Part shown: in pieces, positions 25,208-33,884 of the stretch
Layout: each line of letters begins with the position of its first letter
How positions within the stretch are numbered: position 1 is the first letter of the stretch
Assembly (NCBI RefSeq): GCF_007741535.1
Contig: NZ_CP036525.1
Coordinates: forward strand, 4,712,001 to 4,776,000
Origin: Rubripirellula lacrimiformis
GTDB taxonomy: Bacteria; Planctomycetota; Planctomycetia; Pirellulales; Pirellulaceae
Direction of reading: 5' to 3'
Length of the DNA stretch: 64,000 nucleotides
Translations under genes and position numbers: made by a program
Notes under the pieces: model-generated
What the model saw: the letters and a program-made list of their open reading frames with translations, nothing else
Databases searched by the model: none
What the model was told of the DNA's origin: nothing

Positions 25208-26868
25208 CAAAAGGGTGCCTCTTCCAATGCCGCGTTCGGAATCTCACCAAGGGTCTGCTTGATGATGCGGTCGTATTTCTGGCCTGAGATTGAGCGGACC
25301 GAGAGTGTTTCGGTCGCCGCGAGAAGCCCCGAGCCGGCAATATCAACCGCTTCTTCCGCGTTCGATGGGCAGGGATCAAGGCAGCGCTCACTCCACCATG
25401 CTTCAGCTTTTCGTCTCGCGTAGCCGGAGTGCTCGATGCAGATGAACTCGCTTTGCCAACGTTCGAGGCCGATCATGTAGTCGACGCGTAAGCATCTTGG
25501 CGCGTCTTCGTCCGCGTCACGTTTGCGATGGATACGATAGATGATGTCTTGGACGTCGTACTCGGTGTCGGTCACTTCGCCAGACAACACGCCGGCTTCG
25601 CTAGCCTCGGCGTCGTGGGCTTCGCGCTCGGGTGGCGGAAACGGATGACCGCACTCGGGACAATTGGCATAACCACATGCAACGAGTGCATGGCACTTCT
25701 CACACTCTTTCGCTGGTGGGCCTTGATCCGGACGCTTGGCTTTGTCCTTCGGCTTGATCTGGTCGATCGGTCCGTGGCGTTCGATGTTGCCGCCAAAGTC
25801 GAGGACGAGGCAGTTTTCCTTGTCGGGATGCAAACGAAAGCCGCGGCCGACGCATTGATAAAGCAATCCGGGCGACATCGTGGGACGCAGCATCACGACG
25901 CAATCGACTCGTGGTGCGTCGAACCCGGTGGTGAGGACATTCACGTTGCAGAGGAAACGCAGCGGTTCTGTGCCGAGTAGCGAAGTTGGAGCATCGCCAC
26001 GAAAGCGGGCCAACAATTCGTCTCGTTCGCCAGCTGGTGTCTCGCCAGTCACGAAACCGCACTCGATACCGTGGTTTACCTGCAACACTTCAACGACACG
26101 CCGCCCGTGTGCGACGGACGACGCGAAGATCAGCACTGCCCGGCGGTCGGCCGTCAGTTCGACGATCTCGGCACACGCGGCGGACACGAGGGCGTCGTCG
26201 TTGACCAGCGATTCGACCTCTTCGCTGACGAACTCGCCGGCGCGGATATGCAGACCACCGAAATCCGCTCGGTGCACGCCGGCTTTGGAAATGAGTGGAC
26301 TTAGGTATCCGTCACGGATTAGTTCCTTGATTCCGATCTCGTAGCAGACTTCATTCAGGAAATGGTCCGCCGAGCAGATCATGCCGGAATCGAGGCGGAA
26401 CGGCGTCGCGGTCAATCCGATCACGCGAACGTGCGGATTGATAACCTTGCAGTCGGCCAGGAACTGCCGATACATGCCGTCGCCCTTCTTTGAAATCAGA
26501 TGGGCTTCGTCGACGACGATCAAATCGAACGGATCAAGGTCACAGGCTCGTTTGTAGATACTCTGAATGCCGGCGACGAGAACGGGGGTGTTCGTGTCGC
26601 GTTTCTTGAGTCCGGCGGAATACAGACCGACCTTGATATCGGGGCACAGACGGCGAACCTTGTCGGCGTTCTGTTCGAGTAGCTCTTTAACGTGAGCCAA
26701 GATCAATACGCGACCATTCCATTGCCGGACAGCGTCAGACGCGATCTTCGCCAGAACGAGCGATTTCCCGGCACCGGTCGGTAAAACCGCGACGGGATTA
26801 TCCTCGCGGCTTCGCAGATGATCGTAGACCGCATCGACGGCGGCTTGTTGATAGGATCGCAGTTTCAT
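25207..26868 (-). CDS. DEAD/DEAH-box (SF2) helicase
   Basis: A 553-residue helicase starting MKLRSYQQAAVDAVYDHL. Q-motif-like start, Walker A PTGAGKS (30-36), DEAH at 120-123 (VVDEAH), a SAT-like GLTATPFR near 155, and motif VI QCVGRGFRLHP near 340. A four-Cys zinc ribbon (CEKCHALVACGYANCPECG) follows near 390, and a C-terminal domain of about 130 residues is shared with phage SSL2/Type III Res-like helicases. Start is the ATG at 26866-26868, overlapping the RusA stop as TGATG; longer upstream frames lie within RusA. It probably acts in replication or recombination with Prim-Pol. Confidence 0.92.
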   Translation of the reverse strand: MKLRSYQQAAVDAVYDHLRSREDNPVAVLPTGAGKSLVLAKIASDAVRQWNGRVLILAHVKELLEQNADKVRRLCPDIKVGLYSAGLKKRDTNTPVLVAGIQSIYKRACDLDPFDLIVVDEAHLISKKGDGMYRQFLADCKVINPHVRVIGLTATPFRLDSGMICSADHFLNEVCYEIGIKELIRDGYLSPLISKAGVHRADFGGLHIRAGEFVSEEVESLVNDDALVSAACAEIVELTADRRAVLIFASSVAHGRRVVEVLQVNHGIECGFVTGETPAGERDELLARFRGDAPTSLLGTEPLRFLCNVNVLTTGFDAPRVDCVVMLRPTMSPGLLYQCVGRGFRLHPDKENCLVLDFGGNIERHGPIDQIKPKDKAKRPDQGPPAKECEKCHALVACGYANCPECGHPFPPPEREAHDAEASEAGVLSGEVTDTEYDVQDIIYRIHRKRDADEDAPRCLRVDYMIGLERWQSEFICIEHSGYARRKAEAWWSERCLDPCPSNAEEAVDIAGSGLLAATETLSVRSISGQKYDRIIKQTLGEIPNAALEEAPF

Positions 26869-27386
26869 CACATCAAATCCCCGTTGTGCCGTTTGCAACC
26901 TCGCTCGATCGGCATCGCCGGTGGCAGCAAATCGTTGATGAAAGTGCAGCTCTCGCAGATGCGATTGCCAGGCCCGGTGGAAACAAAGGCCTCGTCGCAA
27001 CGCAAGCATGAACGAAAGCCGGCTTTCCCGATCGGTGCTGGGATGCGTTGAATGACAACTTCGGCGTTGCCCGCTTTCGGTGCCGGCTCCCGTTTCTCAA
27101 TCGTCAATCGCACAATCTGGCTATCGTCTTCGTACGCGCCGCCCCACTGCATCGAGTCCAACATCGCCTTCAAGCAATTGTCGACATCTCGCCGGCGTCG
27201 ATCAGGCGGATAGACGACGATGTCGACGATCAAGTCTCCCGTCAGCGTTTCGATGTTCTTGCGATTCAGAAGCGAGCTGACGGCCGCTCGATATTTCCTG
27301 CCTTCCTTGCTGATCAACACGCGATTGCCAACGTGTCGCCAGTAATGATTGACCGAAGGCGGATAGGGCAACGTGAGTCGGATCAT
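26868..27386 (-). CDS. RusA-like Holliday junction resolvase with C-terminal zinc finger
   Basis: A 172-residue protein. Residues 1-115 match RusA: start IRLTLPYPPSVNHYWR, acidic motif RRDVDNCLKAMLD with Asp67 and Asp69, and YEDDSQIV with Asp87/Asp88, the metal-binding carboxylates. RusA cuts four-way junctions in phage recombination. After residue 120 comes a four-Cys zinc finger (C127-x2-C130 ... C144-x2-C147) absent from standard RusA, then a short tail. It is coupled by TGATG to the helicase gene. The finger may target junction or single-stranded DNA. Confidence 0.86.
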   Translation of the reverse strand: MIRLTLPYPPSVNHYWRHVGNRVLISKEGRKYRAAVSSLLNRKNIETLTGDLIVDIVVYPPDRRRRDVDNCLKAMLDSMQWGGAYEDDSQIVRLTIEKREPAPKAGNAEVVIQRIPAPIGKAGFRSCLRCDEAFVSTGPGNRICESCTFINDLLPPAMPIERGCKRHNGDLM

Positions 27387-27412
27387 GGTGGCTTACTTCG
27401 ATGTTCAACGAG

Positions 27413-27454
27413 CGAATAAAAACACCCAGCCAACATTCCATTGCTGACTGGGTG
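27413..27454 (-). terminator. Terminator/attenuator before the RusA gene
   Basis: On the minus strand CACCCAG ... CTGGGTG (27454-27448 with 27429-27423) encloses an 18-base loop that adds inner pairs, and TTTTTATT follows. It lies after the DUF669 gene and only 27 bases before the RusA start, so it may attenuate rather than fully end transcription. Confidence 0.7.
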
Positions 27455-27479
27455 CCGTTTCTTGGAAGCTGTCGGACGG

Positions 27480-27953
27480 TTAACGCTTCCAAGGCGGGGA
27501 CCCGGACTGGTCGTCCGTGCCGCTCACTTGCGACGCGGCGATCGGCTGGGAAACAGCGTCTTTCTTCGAGTAGCCCTTCACTTCGTTCTGCAACTCGCCG
27601 GTGTCGTTGCGGCGTTTGACTCGCACATGAATCACGCATAGCAAGTTGTGTAAGTCCGCCGAGTCGGTTGGCACCAAGACGCCAACCGACCGGCAGATCG
27701 CAGACAACTCCCGCCGGGCGATTTCCACCGCGGTCGCGTTGGGGTTGTCGAGGTTGAGACGCACCCAGAGAAGACGGTTTGCGTACTCGCCCTCCACGAT
27801 CTGAAACGTCAACTGCAGGTAGTTGCCCGTGCCAGATTTCGTGGGTTTCATTTCGCTGTCGGTGATGACGGCGACGTACTTGCCGGAAGGGATCGGTTCG
27901 AGATCGTCGGCTGGTTCGACGGTGTTGGCATCAAAGCCGTTGAGATTTGCCAT
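27480..27953 (-). CDS. DUF669 family phage protein
   Basis: A 157-residue protein (MANLNGFDANTVEPADDLEP) with DUF669 features: IPSGKYVAVITDSEMKPTKS, GNYLQLTFQIVEGEYANRLL and RRELSAICRSVGV. DUF669 proteins are encoded beside AAA ATPases and recombination genes in many phages and are thought to bind single-stranded DNA. The C-terminal tail ends in SGSPPWKR, a short basic-aromatic tip like those of SSB proteins but not acidic. The start ATG is followed by the conserved N-terminus; a longer upstream frame is unlikely. Confidence 0.82.
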   Translation of the reverse strand: MANLNGFDANTVEPADDLEPIPSGKYVAVITDSEMKPTKSGTGNYLQLTFQIVEGEYANRLLWVRLNLDNPNATAVEIARRELSAICRSVGVLVPTDSADLHNLLCVIHVRVKRRNDTGELQNEVKGYSKKDAVSQPIAASQVSGTDDQSGSPPWKR

Positions 27954-28008
27954 GGTAAGTCTGTGGTCCTTGGTTTGGAGTCTGTAGAAAGAGAATTGGT
28001 TGAGTCGT

Positions 28009-28767
28009 TCAGTTGGCCGACATCGCTGCCACGAACGCCGCCCACGAGAGCGGCAATTCTTCAGCGATGCCGTAACGATTCTTGGCAACGCAACTGGGCG
28101 ATCCGTAAGCACGCACGACGCGTTCGCCACCGTCTTTGCCGATCGCATGAGCGATGGTGCGTTTGCGGTTGAAACCTCCGTCTTCGCTTTGCGTTCGCAT
28201 CTTGCGAGTCGCGAACAAAACGGCGTCGCACCATTCCTTGACGAGGGCCGCAGCGTGCTTATGCAGTCGCGGCGAATAGCGGTCGTAGGGTGAGGATTCG
28301 GGATCCTCGAACCGTTCGACTTTGGAATGGGCGATCAAGACCGTCACCATGCCACGCGAACGCAGCACATTGAGCAGGTCGAGCACTTCACGCCACAGAG
28401 AGAGGGCGTGCATGTAACCGCGAGCGTACCCGCCATCGACCTTTTCGATCGACTCGACGGCATATTGCTGACAGAGCTTGTCCCAGACGAGACGCTCCAG
28501 CCAATCGAGCGAGTCGATCACGACGCTTTCGTAATCGTGCTTCTCATTGACGAGCGTTTTCAGGGCTGCAACGACGTCATCGAGTTTTGTCGCCAGCGGA
28601 AAGCGATCGCATTCGATTTCGTCGAGGCCGTCTTCGGTTTGGATGAAGATCGGCTTGGGGGCTTCGCTGCCGAATGTTGACTTGCCGATGCCCTCGACAC
28701 CGTAGAGCAAAACACGAGGCGGCTTCGATTGCCGGCCGGACTGGATGGTTTCGAGTAAGTTGGTCAT
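28009..28767 (-). CDS. Phage AAA-type nucleotide-binding protein (AAA_24)
   Basis: A 252-residue P-loop ATPase: Walker A GVEGIGKST at 23-31, Walker B-like VVIDSLDWL near 81-89, and DGLDEIECDRFPL between. The 'YGvEGiGKSTfgs.ap.p.fi.tEdGl' pattern is that of the phage AAA_24 family, encoded with DUF669 and resembling RecA/Sak4-type single-strand annealing proteins. It may load recombination proteins. GAAGGAACC lies 10 bases upstream of the start. It opens the recombination set 55 bases before DUF669. Confidence 0.86.
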   Translation of the reverse strand: MTNLLETIQSGRQSKPPRVLLYGVEGIGKSTFGSEAPKPIFIQTEDGLDEIECDRFPLATKLDDVVAALKTLVNEKHDYESVVIDSLDWLERLVWDKLCQQYAVESIEKVDGGYARGYMHALSLWREVLDLLNVLRSRGMVTVLIAHSKVERFEDPESSPYDRYSPRLHKHAAALVKEWCDAVLFATRKMRTQSEDGGFNRKRTIAHAIGKDGGERVVRAYGSPSCVAKNRYGIAEELPLSWAAFVAAMSAN

Positions 28768-28809
28768 GGGTGGGATGGTTCCTTCGTTGAATGGTTTGGA
28801 TGGCTGGAA

Positions 28810-29043
28810 TTACAGGGTTGGGATCGCTTCGATGTCGAAATTGCCATCGCGATCGCTGGTCACGAGGTAGTGCTTGAAATCAATCTGGGCGACGAACCGT
28901 TGGTTGGTTCCCAGTTGCTTGCGGAGCGACTTGCACGCCCCGGTAAAATCTTTCGACGCTTCGTTGAAGCGGTCGGCCGATCGCAAGTAACGGCCGACCG
29001 CCAATGAAAGTGCCACACGGCGTTCGATGTCCAAATCACTCAT
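28810..29043 (-). CDS. Small phage protein, unknown
   Basis: A 77-residue protein with helices (VALSLAVGRYLRSADRFNEA, ACKSLRKQLG) and a C-terminal strand pair (FVAQIDFKHYLVTSDRDGNF). It is the first gene after promoter-like copy B and precedes the AAA gene by 42 bases. No family recognised. Confidence 0.55.
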   Translation of the reverse strand: MSDLDIERRVALSLAVGRYLRSADRFNEASKDFTGACKSLRKQLGTNQRFVAQIDFKHYLVTSDRDGNFDIEAIPTL

Positions 29044-29094
29044 TCGCTAACCTGGTGGATGGGAGGTTTGATGTTCCGACGACCCGTTGGCCGC

Positions 29095-29133
29095 CCCTGG
29101 TTACCTATGCCGTGAATTGGTCGCCCTGTACGC
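29095..29133 (-). promoter_or_regulatory. Phage promoter-like element, copy B
   Basis: On the minus strand GTACA, 17 bases ending ACGG, then CATAGGTAACCAGGG: the second block is identical over 19 bases to copy A at 12730-12748. It lies just after the sigma-factor gene stop and 52 bases before the start at 29043, well placed to transcribe the replication genes. Confidence 0.52.
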
Positions 29134-29138
29134 CAATC

Positions 29139-29753
29139 TCAGAAATTGGCCACGCCGTACTTCTTCAAGTGCTTGGCGATCTCGGCACGCACGGTGTTGA
29201 AACGCCGACGCGGCAGGCCAAACTTTTCCATCGTGCTGCTCATCGAATGACAACGCAGGTACTCGCACACCCGCCGCAATTCCGCGGGCATCGTCTGCAT
29301 CGCGACCTCCAAAGCGTCCGCTTCGTCGATCGCGTCCAGCGGATCGCTGTAAGACGACTGGTTTCGTCGGCCCTGGTCCTCGTCACAGATTTCGCCGCCC
29401 AGAGTCGCGAAAGTCTCATCTACCGTGTCGACGGGCGTCTCAAACGATTGCATTTGCACGCCATCTTCGATCGGATGCCGTTTGTGGCGTTTCCTCGATC
29501 GCAACAGCTCTCGCACACCCGAGTTGATGACTCGATTGATGAACGTATTCACCTTCGATCTCGCCGGGTCGAAACAGTCGGCTTTCTGGATCAAATACAT
29601 CAGCAACTCTTGAGCGATGTCTTCGGCGTCACAGTCGCTGAATTCCGGTCGCCGATGGAGTTGCTCGGCCTTGATCCGCGCCGTCTTCATGGCGAAATCG
29701 TTGAGAATTTCTTCGCCGAGCCGTTTGCCGTCCGCTAGAGTATTCGCACTCAT
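29139..29753 (-). CDS. Phage-encoded sigma-70-like factor
   Basis: A 204-residue protein from the ATG at 29751-29753 with GGAGACAACC upstream. Residues about 30-95 match sigma region 2 (CDAEDIAQELLMYLIQKA, FDPARSKVNTFINRVINSG, VRELLRSRKRHKRHP). The rest is a diverged region 4: ALEVAMQTMPAELRRVCEYL and MEKFGLPRRRFNTVRAEIAK, with a recognisable helix-turn-helix spacing. It resembles planctomycete phage or ECF-like sigma factors. Three copies of a two-block motif in this element are possible targets, including one directly after its own stop, suggesting control of early or middle transcription. A longer frame to 29873 lacks a site. Confidence 0.75.
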   Translation of the reverse strand: MSANTLADGKRLGEEILNDFAMKTARIKAEQLHRRPEFSDCDAEDIAQELLMYLIQKADCFDPARSKVNTFINRVINSGVRELLRSRKRHKRHPIEDGVQMQSFETPVDTVDETFATLGGEICDEDQGRRNQSSYSDPLDAIDEADALEVAMQTMPAELRRVCEYLRCHSMSSTMEKFGLPRRRFNTVRAEIAKHLKKYGVANF

Positions 29754-29944
29754 GGTTGTCTCCGGCTGGAGGCATCCCGTGATGCAAGCGATTCGCACAG
29801 ACCGCAAAGAAGCTGCGTCGCGACAAGCCATGTCACGAGAAAACGCAGGCGGCCGGCGAGGTTCGTTCGTCACGTCCTCACAGCGAAGACGTGCCGCGAC
29901 TTCTCAAGTCGCCGAGCGACATTTGGAGTCGCTAAGAAAAGTTT

Positions 29945-30649
29945 TTAGACACCGATACGGTTGTCGCCCTCTTGATCACGGTCCTCACGCGGTGACCGCG
30001 TTGACCGGGATCGCTGACGCTTTTCAATGTCGCGAAACGGACTGGGGGCGTCGTTCCACCAATGCTCCATGACAATTCTTCCGCCAGATGATTCAACCGC
30101 AGAAAACCCGACCGCTTGAAAAAACAGCAAGAGGCGAAGATTGGATTCCTCGACCGTGACTTTGATTCGCGTCCGACGTTCTCGGGTCAATCTCGATCGC
30201 AGCTCGGAAATCAATTGCCGCCCAAATGAACGCAATTGATACTCTGGTTCAATAAAGATCCGTTCCAACTCGACGTGCTGCTTGTGGAGTTGATAGACCA
30301 TGGAACCGACAACCACGGGCTTACGGCGGCCGGCACGAGGCAACTCAATCACCATGGCGACTACGTTTCGTTGACTCAGACGACTTTGATAGTCTTCTTT
30401 GCACCACGGAGAACAGGTTGCCGCGACATCAATCGCCAAAACGTCCTTCAAGTCTTGATGAATCATCCAACGCACGTGCCCTTCGATTGGCGTTTTTGTG
30501 GATGACGGCTTGGACCGCCGTGCGATCCTCGGTCGCGTCACCGGGAAATCAATGCGCAAGGCCGAAGCGATTCCTTGTACTTCCGCGGCCGATAGCCGGA
30601 TTCCGCGTTCTTGCTTTAACGCTTGTTGGATTCGGTTTCTGAGAGTCAT
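29945..30649 (-). CDS. GNAT-type N-acetyltransferase
   Basis: A 234-residue protein. The GNAT core spans residues about 60-195: IHQDLKDVLAIDVAATCSPW, MVIELPRAGRRKPVVVGSMV, LERIFIEPEYQLRSFGRQLI (acetyl-CoA loop, R-x-x-x-G-R-Q-L-like) and LRLLLFFQAVGFSAV. The N-terminal 55 residues (MTLRNRIQQALKQERGIRLS) look like a small HTH-like helix set; the C-terminus is Arg/Asp-rich. The start is the ATG at 30647-30649 with AGGA upstream. Substrate unknown; acetylation of a host protein is possible. It lies between the unknown two-gene module and the sigma factor. Confidence 0.7.
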   Translation of the reverse strand: MTLRNRIQQALKQERGIRLSAAEVQGIASALRIDFPVTRPRIARRSKPSSTKTPIEGHVRWMIHQDLKDVLAIDVAATCSPWCKEDYQSRLSQRNVVAMVIELPRAGRRKPVVVGSMVYQLHKQHVELERIFIEPEYQLRSFGRQLISELRSRLTRERRTRIKVTVEESNLRLLLFFQAVGFSAVESSGGRIVMEHWWNDAPSPFRDIEKRQRSRSTRSPREDRDQEGDNRIGV

Positions 30650-30723
30650 CGTTGTCCTAAGGCTTAAAGTGTTGTTCGTTAGCTCTTGTGGCTTCTTTCG
30701 CAGCGAACTTGTTTCCAGATAGT

Positions 30724-31875
30724 TCACACCAACCAGTCGATGGCGGCGGGCGGTGAATAGATCGGACAAACACCGCGACTGAGGTGCGCTCGCAGATGAT
30801 CGGCCAGCGGTTTCAATTCCGTGTCGAGTACGTTAAGGGTTCGCTTGATGCCAACCGAAACCGATTGGCTCACTTTCTTGATGTCGCCGACCTCGCGAGG
30901 TTTGCCACCCTTGCCCAATACCGATGCGAAGTGCAGGGCCAACTGGTCCTGTTCGGACTGCAGCTTTTCCAGCCAACCTAAATCATGGTTCGCTTTTGCT
31001 TCGTCGATCTCGCCCATCAGCTCGTGGTACCGACCGCGGCACTCTTCCACTGCCGCTTCATCCGTCAATTCGCCCGACGATCCAATCAGCTGCCGCTCGT
31101 CGATCCCGATACGACTGGCCAACAGCGTGACCGCCGGCACCGCTCGGTTCGGCGTCGCCAACAACCGAGCGATGTAGAGTGGGCCGACATTGTTCTCGAG
31201 GTAGGTCTCCTGGCCCTCGAACCGCACCACCCACATCTGGCCTTTCCGATAGAACGCATTGCCCAGCGGAACACTCGACAATGGCAAGACCTGTGCAAAA
31301 CGCTCCGGTCTCGACTTGATCTGTTTTGAGGAAATCGCAAAAGCCTCAGTGATGCTCAGTCTTCCCGCGAAACCCTCGCCGGGAAGCTCATCGCCAATCA
31401 AAATCATTCGCGAAGCACCACTTCGATCGGCCAGACGCGATGCTGACCGGGTCGTGGTCAAAACAATCGGAAACGATTCGCCACCAACTTGAACTTCGCC
31501 AATTCGCCACGCCACACCCGGCAACAGTGTTTCCGCCGGGCCGCCGTCCGGCATCGCCGAGGCCAACAATTCCGCAATCGCACGACCATCGACCGCCCAT
31601 TGCCGCAAGCGATTCTTTTCCACCAGGTCTGCGCCGTCGAACGGGCACACTTCGTAAAACTCAACTCCAGTCAGTCGCGAAACACGAACCACATCGTGGA
31701 CACTGCACTGTCCGCAAGTTGCGTGCAGCGACATCGACGGTTCGGCCGGCACCAACACGCCGGATCGAACCAGCTCGTCGGGATCGCAGCCACCTAGCAA
31801 ACGAAGCGTGTCGCAATCCACCAGCGGTTCATCGCCTCGGTCAAGCAACCGAAACAGCGTCACAATCGCTCGCAA
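30724..31875 (-). CDS. Unknown protein, partner of 31841-33040
   Basis: A 383-residue protein from a TTG with GGGGG upstream (GTG at 31863 is an alternative). Residues 45-90 have CGQCSVHDVVRV and YEVCPFDGAD, a possible zinc site with Cys residues. The middle (about 115-220) is strand-rich (VQVGGESFPIVLTTTRSASR, MILIGDELPGEGFAGR). Residues 295-365 are helical and end with SVSVGIKRTLNVLDTELKPL and HLRAHLSRGVCPIYSPP. I do not recognise the family. It overlaps the upstream gene by 35 bases, so they are coupled, and both follow the ImmA and XRE genes. A defence, toxin-antitoxin or lysogeny role can be proposed only from neighbourhood. Confidence 0.6.
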   Translation of the reverse strand: MRAIVTLFRLLDRGDEPLVDCDTLRLLGGCDPDELVRSGVLVPAEPSMSLHATCGQCSVHDVVRVSRLTGVEFYEVCPFDGADLVEKNRLRQWAVDGRAIAELLASAMPDGGPAETLLPGVAWRIGEVQVGGESFPIVLTTTRSASRLADRSGASRMILIGDELPGEGFAGRLSITEAFAISSKQIKSRPERFAQVLPLSSVPLGNAFYRKGQMWVVRFEGQETYLENNVGPLYIARLLATPNRAVPAVTLLASRIGIDERQLIGSSGELTDEAAVEECRGRYHELMGEIDEAKANHDLGWLEKLQSEQDQLALHFASVLGKGGKPREVGDIKKVSQSVSVGIKRTLNVLDTELKPLADHLRAHLSRGVCPIYSPPAAIDWLV

Positions 31876-33040
31876 GGTCGATCCCCCACTGACGAAGATA
31901 CTTTTCAGCCAACAAGCGATCTCGCGTCGCCAACGATTTGATGGTGCTACGGTTGGGCCGCGTGATTGACAGGGTGAACTCGTGGCCGTTTTCCATCAGG
32001 AATCGCAGATCGACACGCTCGATATGCATGATCGACCGCGGCAAGTTGTCTTGCCGGATGTATCGTTCGATCATGCGTTGAAAACTCGATGGTCCGAAGT
32101 CGACGTTCGGATTGAAGTGCAACTTCTCTTTCGAGCCGAGAATCAACACACGAGCCGCCGCGATCACGACCGAGCGTACGGCGTCTTCGGGATCGGTCGG
32201 AAACCGAAACTTCGGATCCAACAACACTCCCAACGAGAATGGCTCGGCATCGGGATCTTCCGGCGGCAATTCGATCCCCAAGAACTCGCGAGCAAAGATC
32301 TTTTGCAGCGGACCGATCGTCGGTTTTCCGCCGAGCGCGTACACGTCAAGAACGTGATTCGCTTCGTCGTAGGCAAACACATTTTCAAACACGTGCGTTT
32401 CGCAAACCCGCTTGAACGCGTTGCCGCCGTCGATAAGCTTCATGAACGTTTTGCGATAGTCGTCCAGGCTCGCGAAGACATAGTGCAGGTTCTCGCAGCG
32501 CAGCAAGTACTCAGCCACACATTGCCGGCCGCGACCCTGATGAGCCGAATAGAACGCTGACAAGGCACCAGAGAACGACTTCATGTGCTGGGGCGAGGTT
32601 CGAGGTTTCGCGGACGGAAGGTTGATTCGCCGCTGGGAGGATCGCCCGCCAATCACGCGTTCGGCTGCCGCGAAACGCGTGGCCACTTGCCAAACCTCCG
32701 GCTTCGACAAATAGGTCAGCATCGCGACGTCATACCGGCTATCGAACCGTTCTAATTCCGCAAGGAAATCATCTTCGCCAATTTGAATAGCTTGTTGAAA
32801 GATCGAACGTTGTCCCGACTCAGTCACCATCGAATGCAAGTCACGCAGTAGCAACTCGATCTTCTGTCTCGTCGGCTCGTCCAGCGATTGGTAAGCCTGA
32901 AAGATTGGTTCCACGTCCGTTTCGATCGCCTCGGACCAATTCACGTCCATCGGAATCTTCAGTCCGGCAAACATTTCCTCCAGCAAACCGTTGGAAGTCT
33001 GCCGCAGAACGCTCCGCGGATTAAACCCAGCTAATGACAT
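31841..33040 (-). CDS. Unknown 399-residue protein, partner of 30724-31875
   Basis: Begins MSLAGFNPRSVLRQTSNGLL after GGGGAGAAAGACG. Residues about 150-290 have a mix of strands and helices (YVFASLDDYRKTFMKLIDGG, HVLDVYALGGKPTIGPLQKI). Residues 305-370 include EKLHFNPNVDFGPSSFQRMI and LRFLMENGHEFTLSI. No nuclease, ATPase or HTH motif is plain. It is the first gene of a coupled pair and lies 106 bases after the ImmA gene, separated by a hairpin. It may be the target of the XRE/ImmA pair. Not a known family to me. Confidence 0.6.
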   Translation of the reverse strand: MSLAGFNPRSVLRQTSNGLLEEMFAGLKIPMDVNWSEAIETDVEPIFQAYQSLDEPTRQKIELLLRDLHSMVTESGQRSIFQQAIQIGEDDFLAELERFDSRYDVAMLTYLSKPEVWQVATRFAAAERVIGGRSSQRRINLPSAKPRTSPQHMKSFSGALSAFYSAHQGRGRQCVAEYLLRCENLHYVFASLDDYRKTFMKLIDGGNAFKRVCETHVFENVFAYDEANHVLDVYALGGKPTIGPLQKIFAREFLGIELPPEDPDAEPFSLGVLLDPKFRFPTDPEDAVRSVVIAAARVLILGSKEKLHFNPNVDFGPSSFQRMIERYIRQDNLPRSIMHIERVDLRFLMENGHEFTLSITRPNRSTIKSLATRDRLLAEKYLRQWGIDLASDCDAVSVA

Positions 33041-33106
33041 CGTCTTTCTCCCCCTCTCGCGAAAACGTACCGTACACTACACACTAAACCTTGAATCCAA
33101 AACCAA

Positions 33107-33125
33107 TGCCTCCGATCCGGAGGCA
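33107..33125 (-). terminator. Hairpin between ImmA gene and 33040
   Basis: TGCCTCCG-ATC-CGGAGGCA is a perfect 8-bp stem with a 3-base loop, followed on the minus strand by TTGGTTTTGG. It may partly end the XRE/ImmA transcript. Confidence 0.5.
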
Positions 33126-33146
33126 TGAACGAACCCTCAAAGCCAT

Positions 33147-33884
33147 TTACTCTGCGAACAAACCGAGATACTCCAATTGAATCCGCATCGCCTCGTCCGA
33201 CACCGCGAACTGATCCGCCAGCGATTCGCAAAACACCTCACGCATCAAACGAATCGGATCCGGCTGGACCTCGATTCCGTCGGCGTCGATCAAGAAACGA
33301 ATCGGCTCGATCGCCGGCACAAGTTCTCGAAGCCGACCGTCGCAAATCGGCTCGTCACTGCCGGTTAGCATTCGCCACGCCGGCCTGAGCAACCATTCCG
33401 GCATCAGCAAACAACCGGCGAACTCATCGGCTTGTCGTTCGATCAATGGACGAGCGTGATCCTTGCGACAAATCACGTCCGGCATTTCATCGTCACCGTA
33501 CAACACCGCGTGTCCTGCTTCGTCCAGAAACAGGAACCGGTGCAACTGCCAGTGTGCGATTTCATGGCCGAGCGTGAAGTGATAACGGCCAAGCAGATCC
33601 GGAAAGCGATCTGGATTCAGTGCGTCGTCGATCAGAATGTGCCGCCGCGAGAACCAGATCGCACCATGAACGCGACCACCAAGTTGGCTCTGTAGATCCG
33701 AGAACCCAAACGTCAGCGGCAACACCGAGGTCGTGACGTCTTCGATTTCGATGGGAGGTTTCATGATCGGCCCGAATCGCTTCGCGTACTCCGCCAGCAC
33801 CGCGTCGGCCTCGGCAGCGATCTGGCGAGACGACAGCGGCGGCACTTCGATTCCCTGTGCCAACAAATCAACGACCATCGTCAT
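33147..33884 (-). CDS. ImmA/IrrE-type metallopeptidase
   Basis: A 245-residue protein with the zinc-peptidase motif HEIAH at 107-111 (LGHEIAHWQLH) and downstream ADEFAGCLLMP near 153, matching ImmA/IrrE. Such proteases cleave a neighbouring XRE repressor when induced, as in ICEBs1 and many phages. It overlaps the XRE gene by ATGA (33881-33884), the classic regulator-protease pair. Here it should control lysogeny or the two downstream unknown genes. Length is typical, with a C-terminal helical tail ending MREVFCESLADQF. Confidence 0.9.
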   Translation of the reverse strand: MTMVVDLLAQGIEVPPLSSRQIAAEADAVLAEYAKRFGPIMKPPIEIEDVTTSVLPLTFGFSDLQSQLGGRVHGAIWFSRRHILIDDALNPDRFPDLLGRYHFTLGHEIAHWQLHRFLFLDEAGHAVLYGDDEMPDVICRKDHARPLIERQADEFAGCLLMPEWLLRPAWRMLTGSDEPICDGRLRELVPAIEPIRFLIDADGIEVQPDPIRLMREVFCESLADQFAVSDEAMRIQLEYLGLFAE

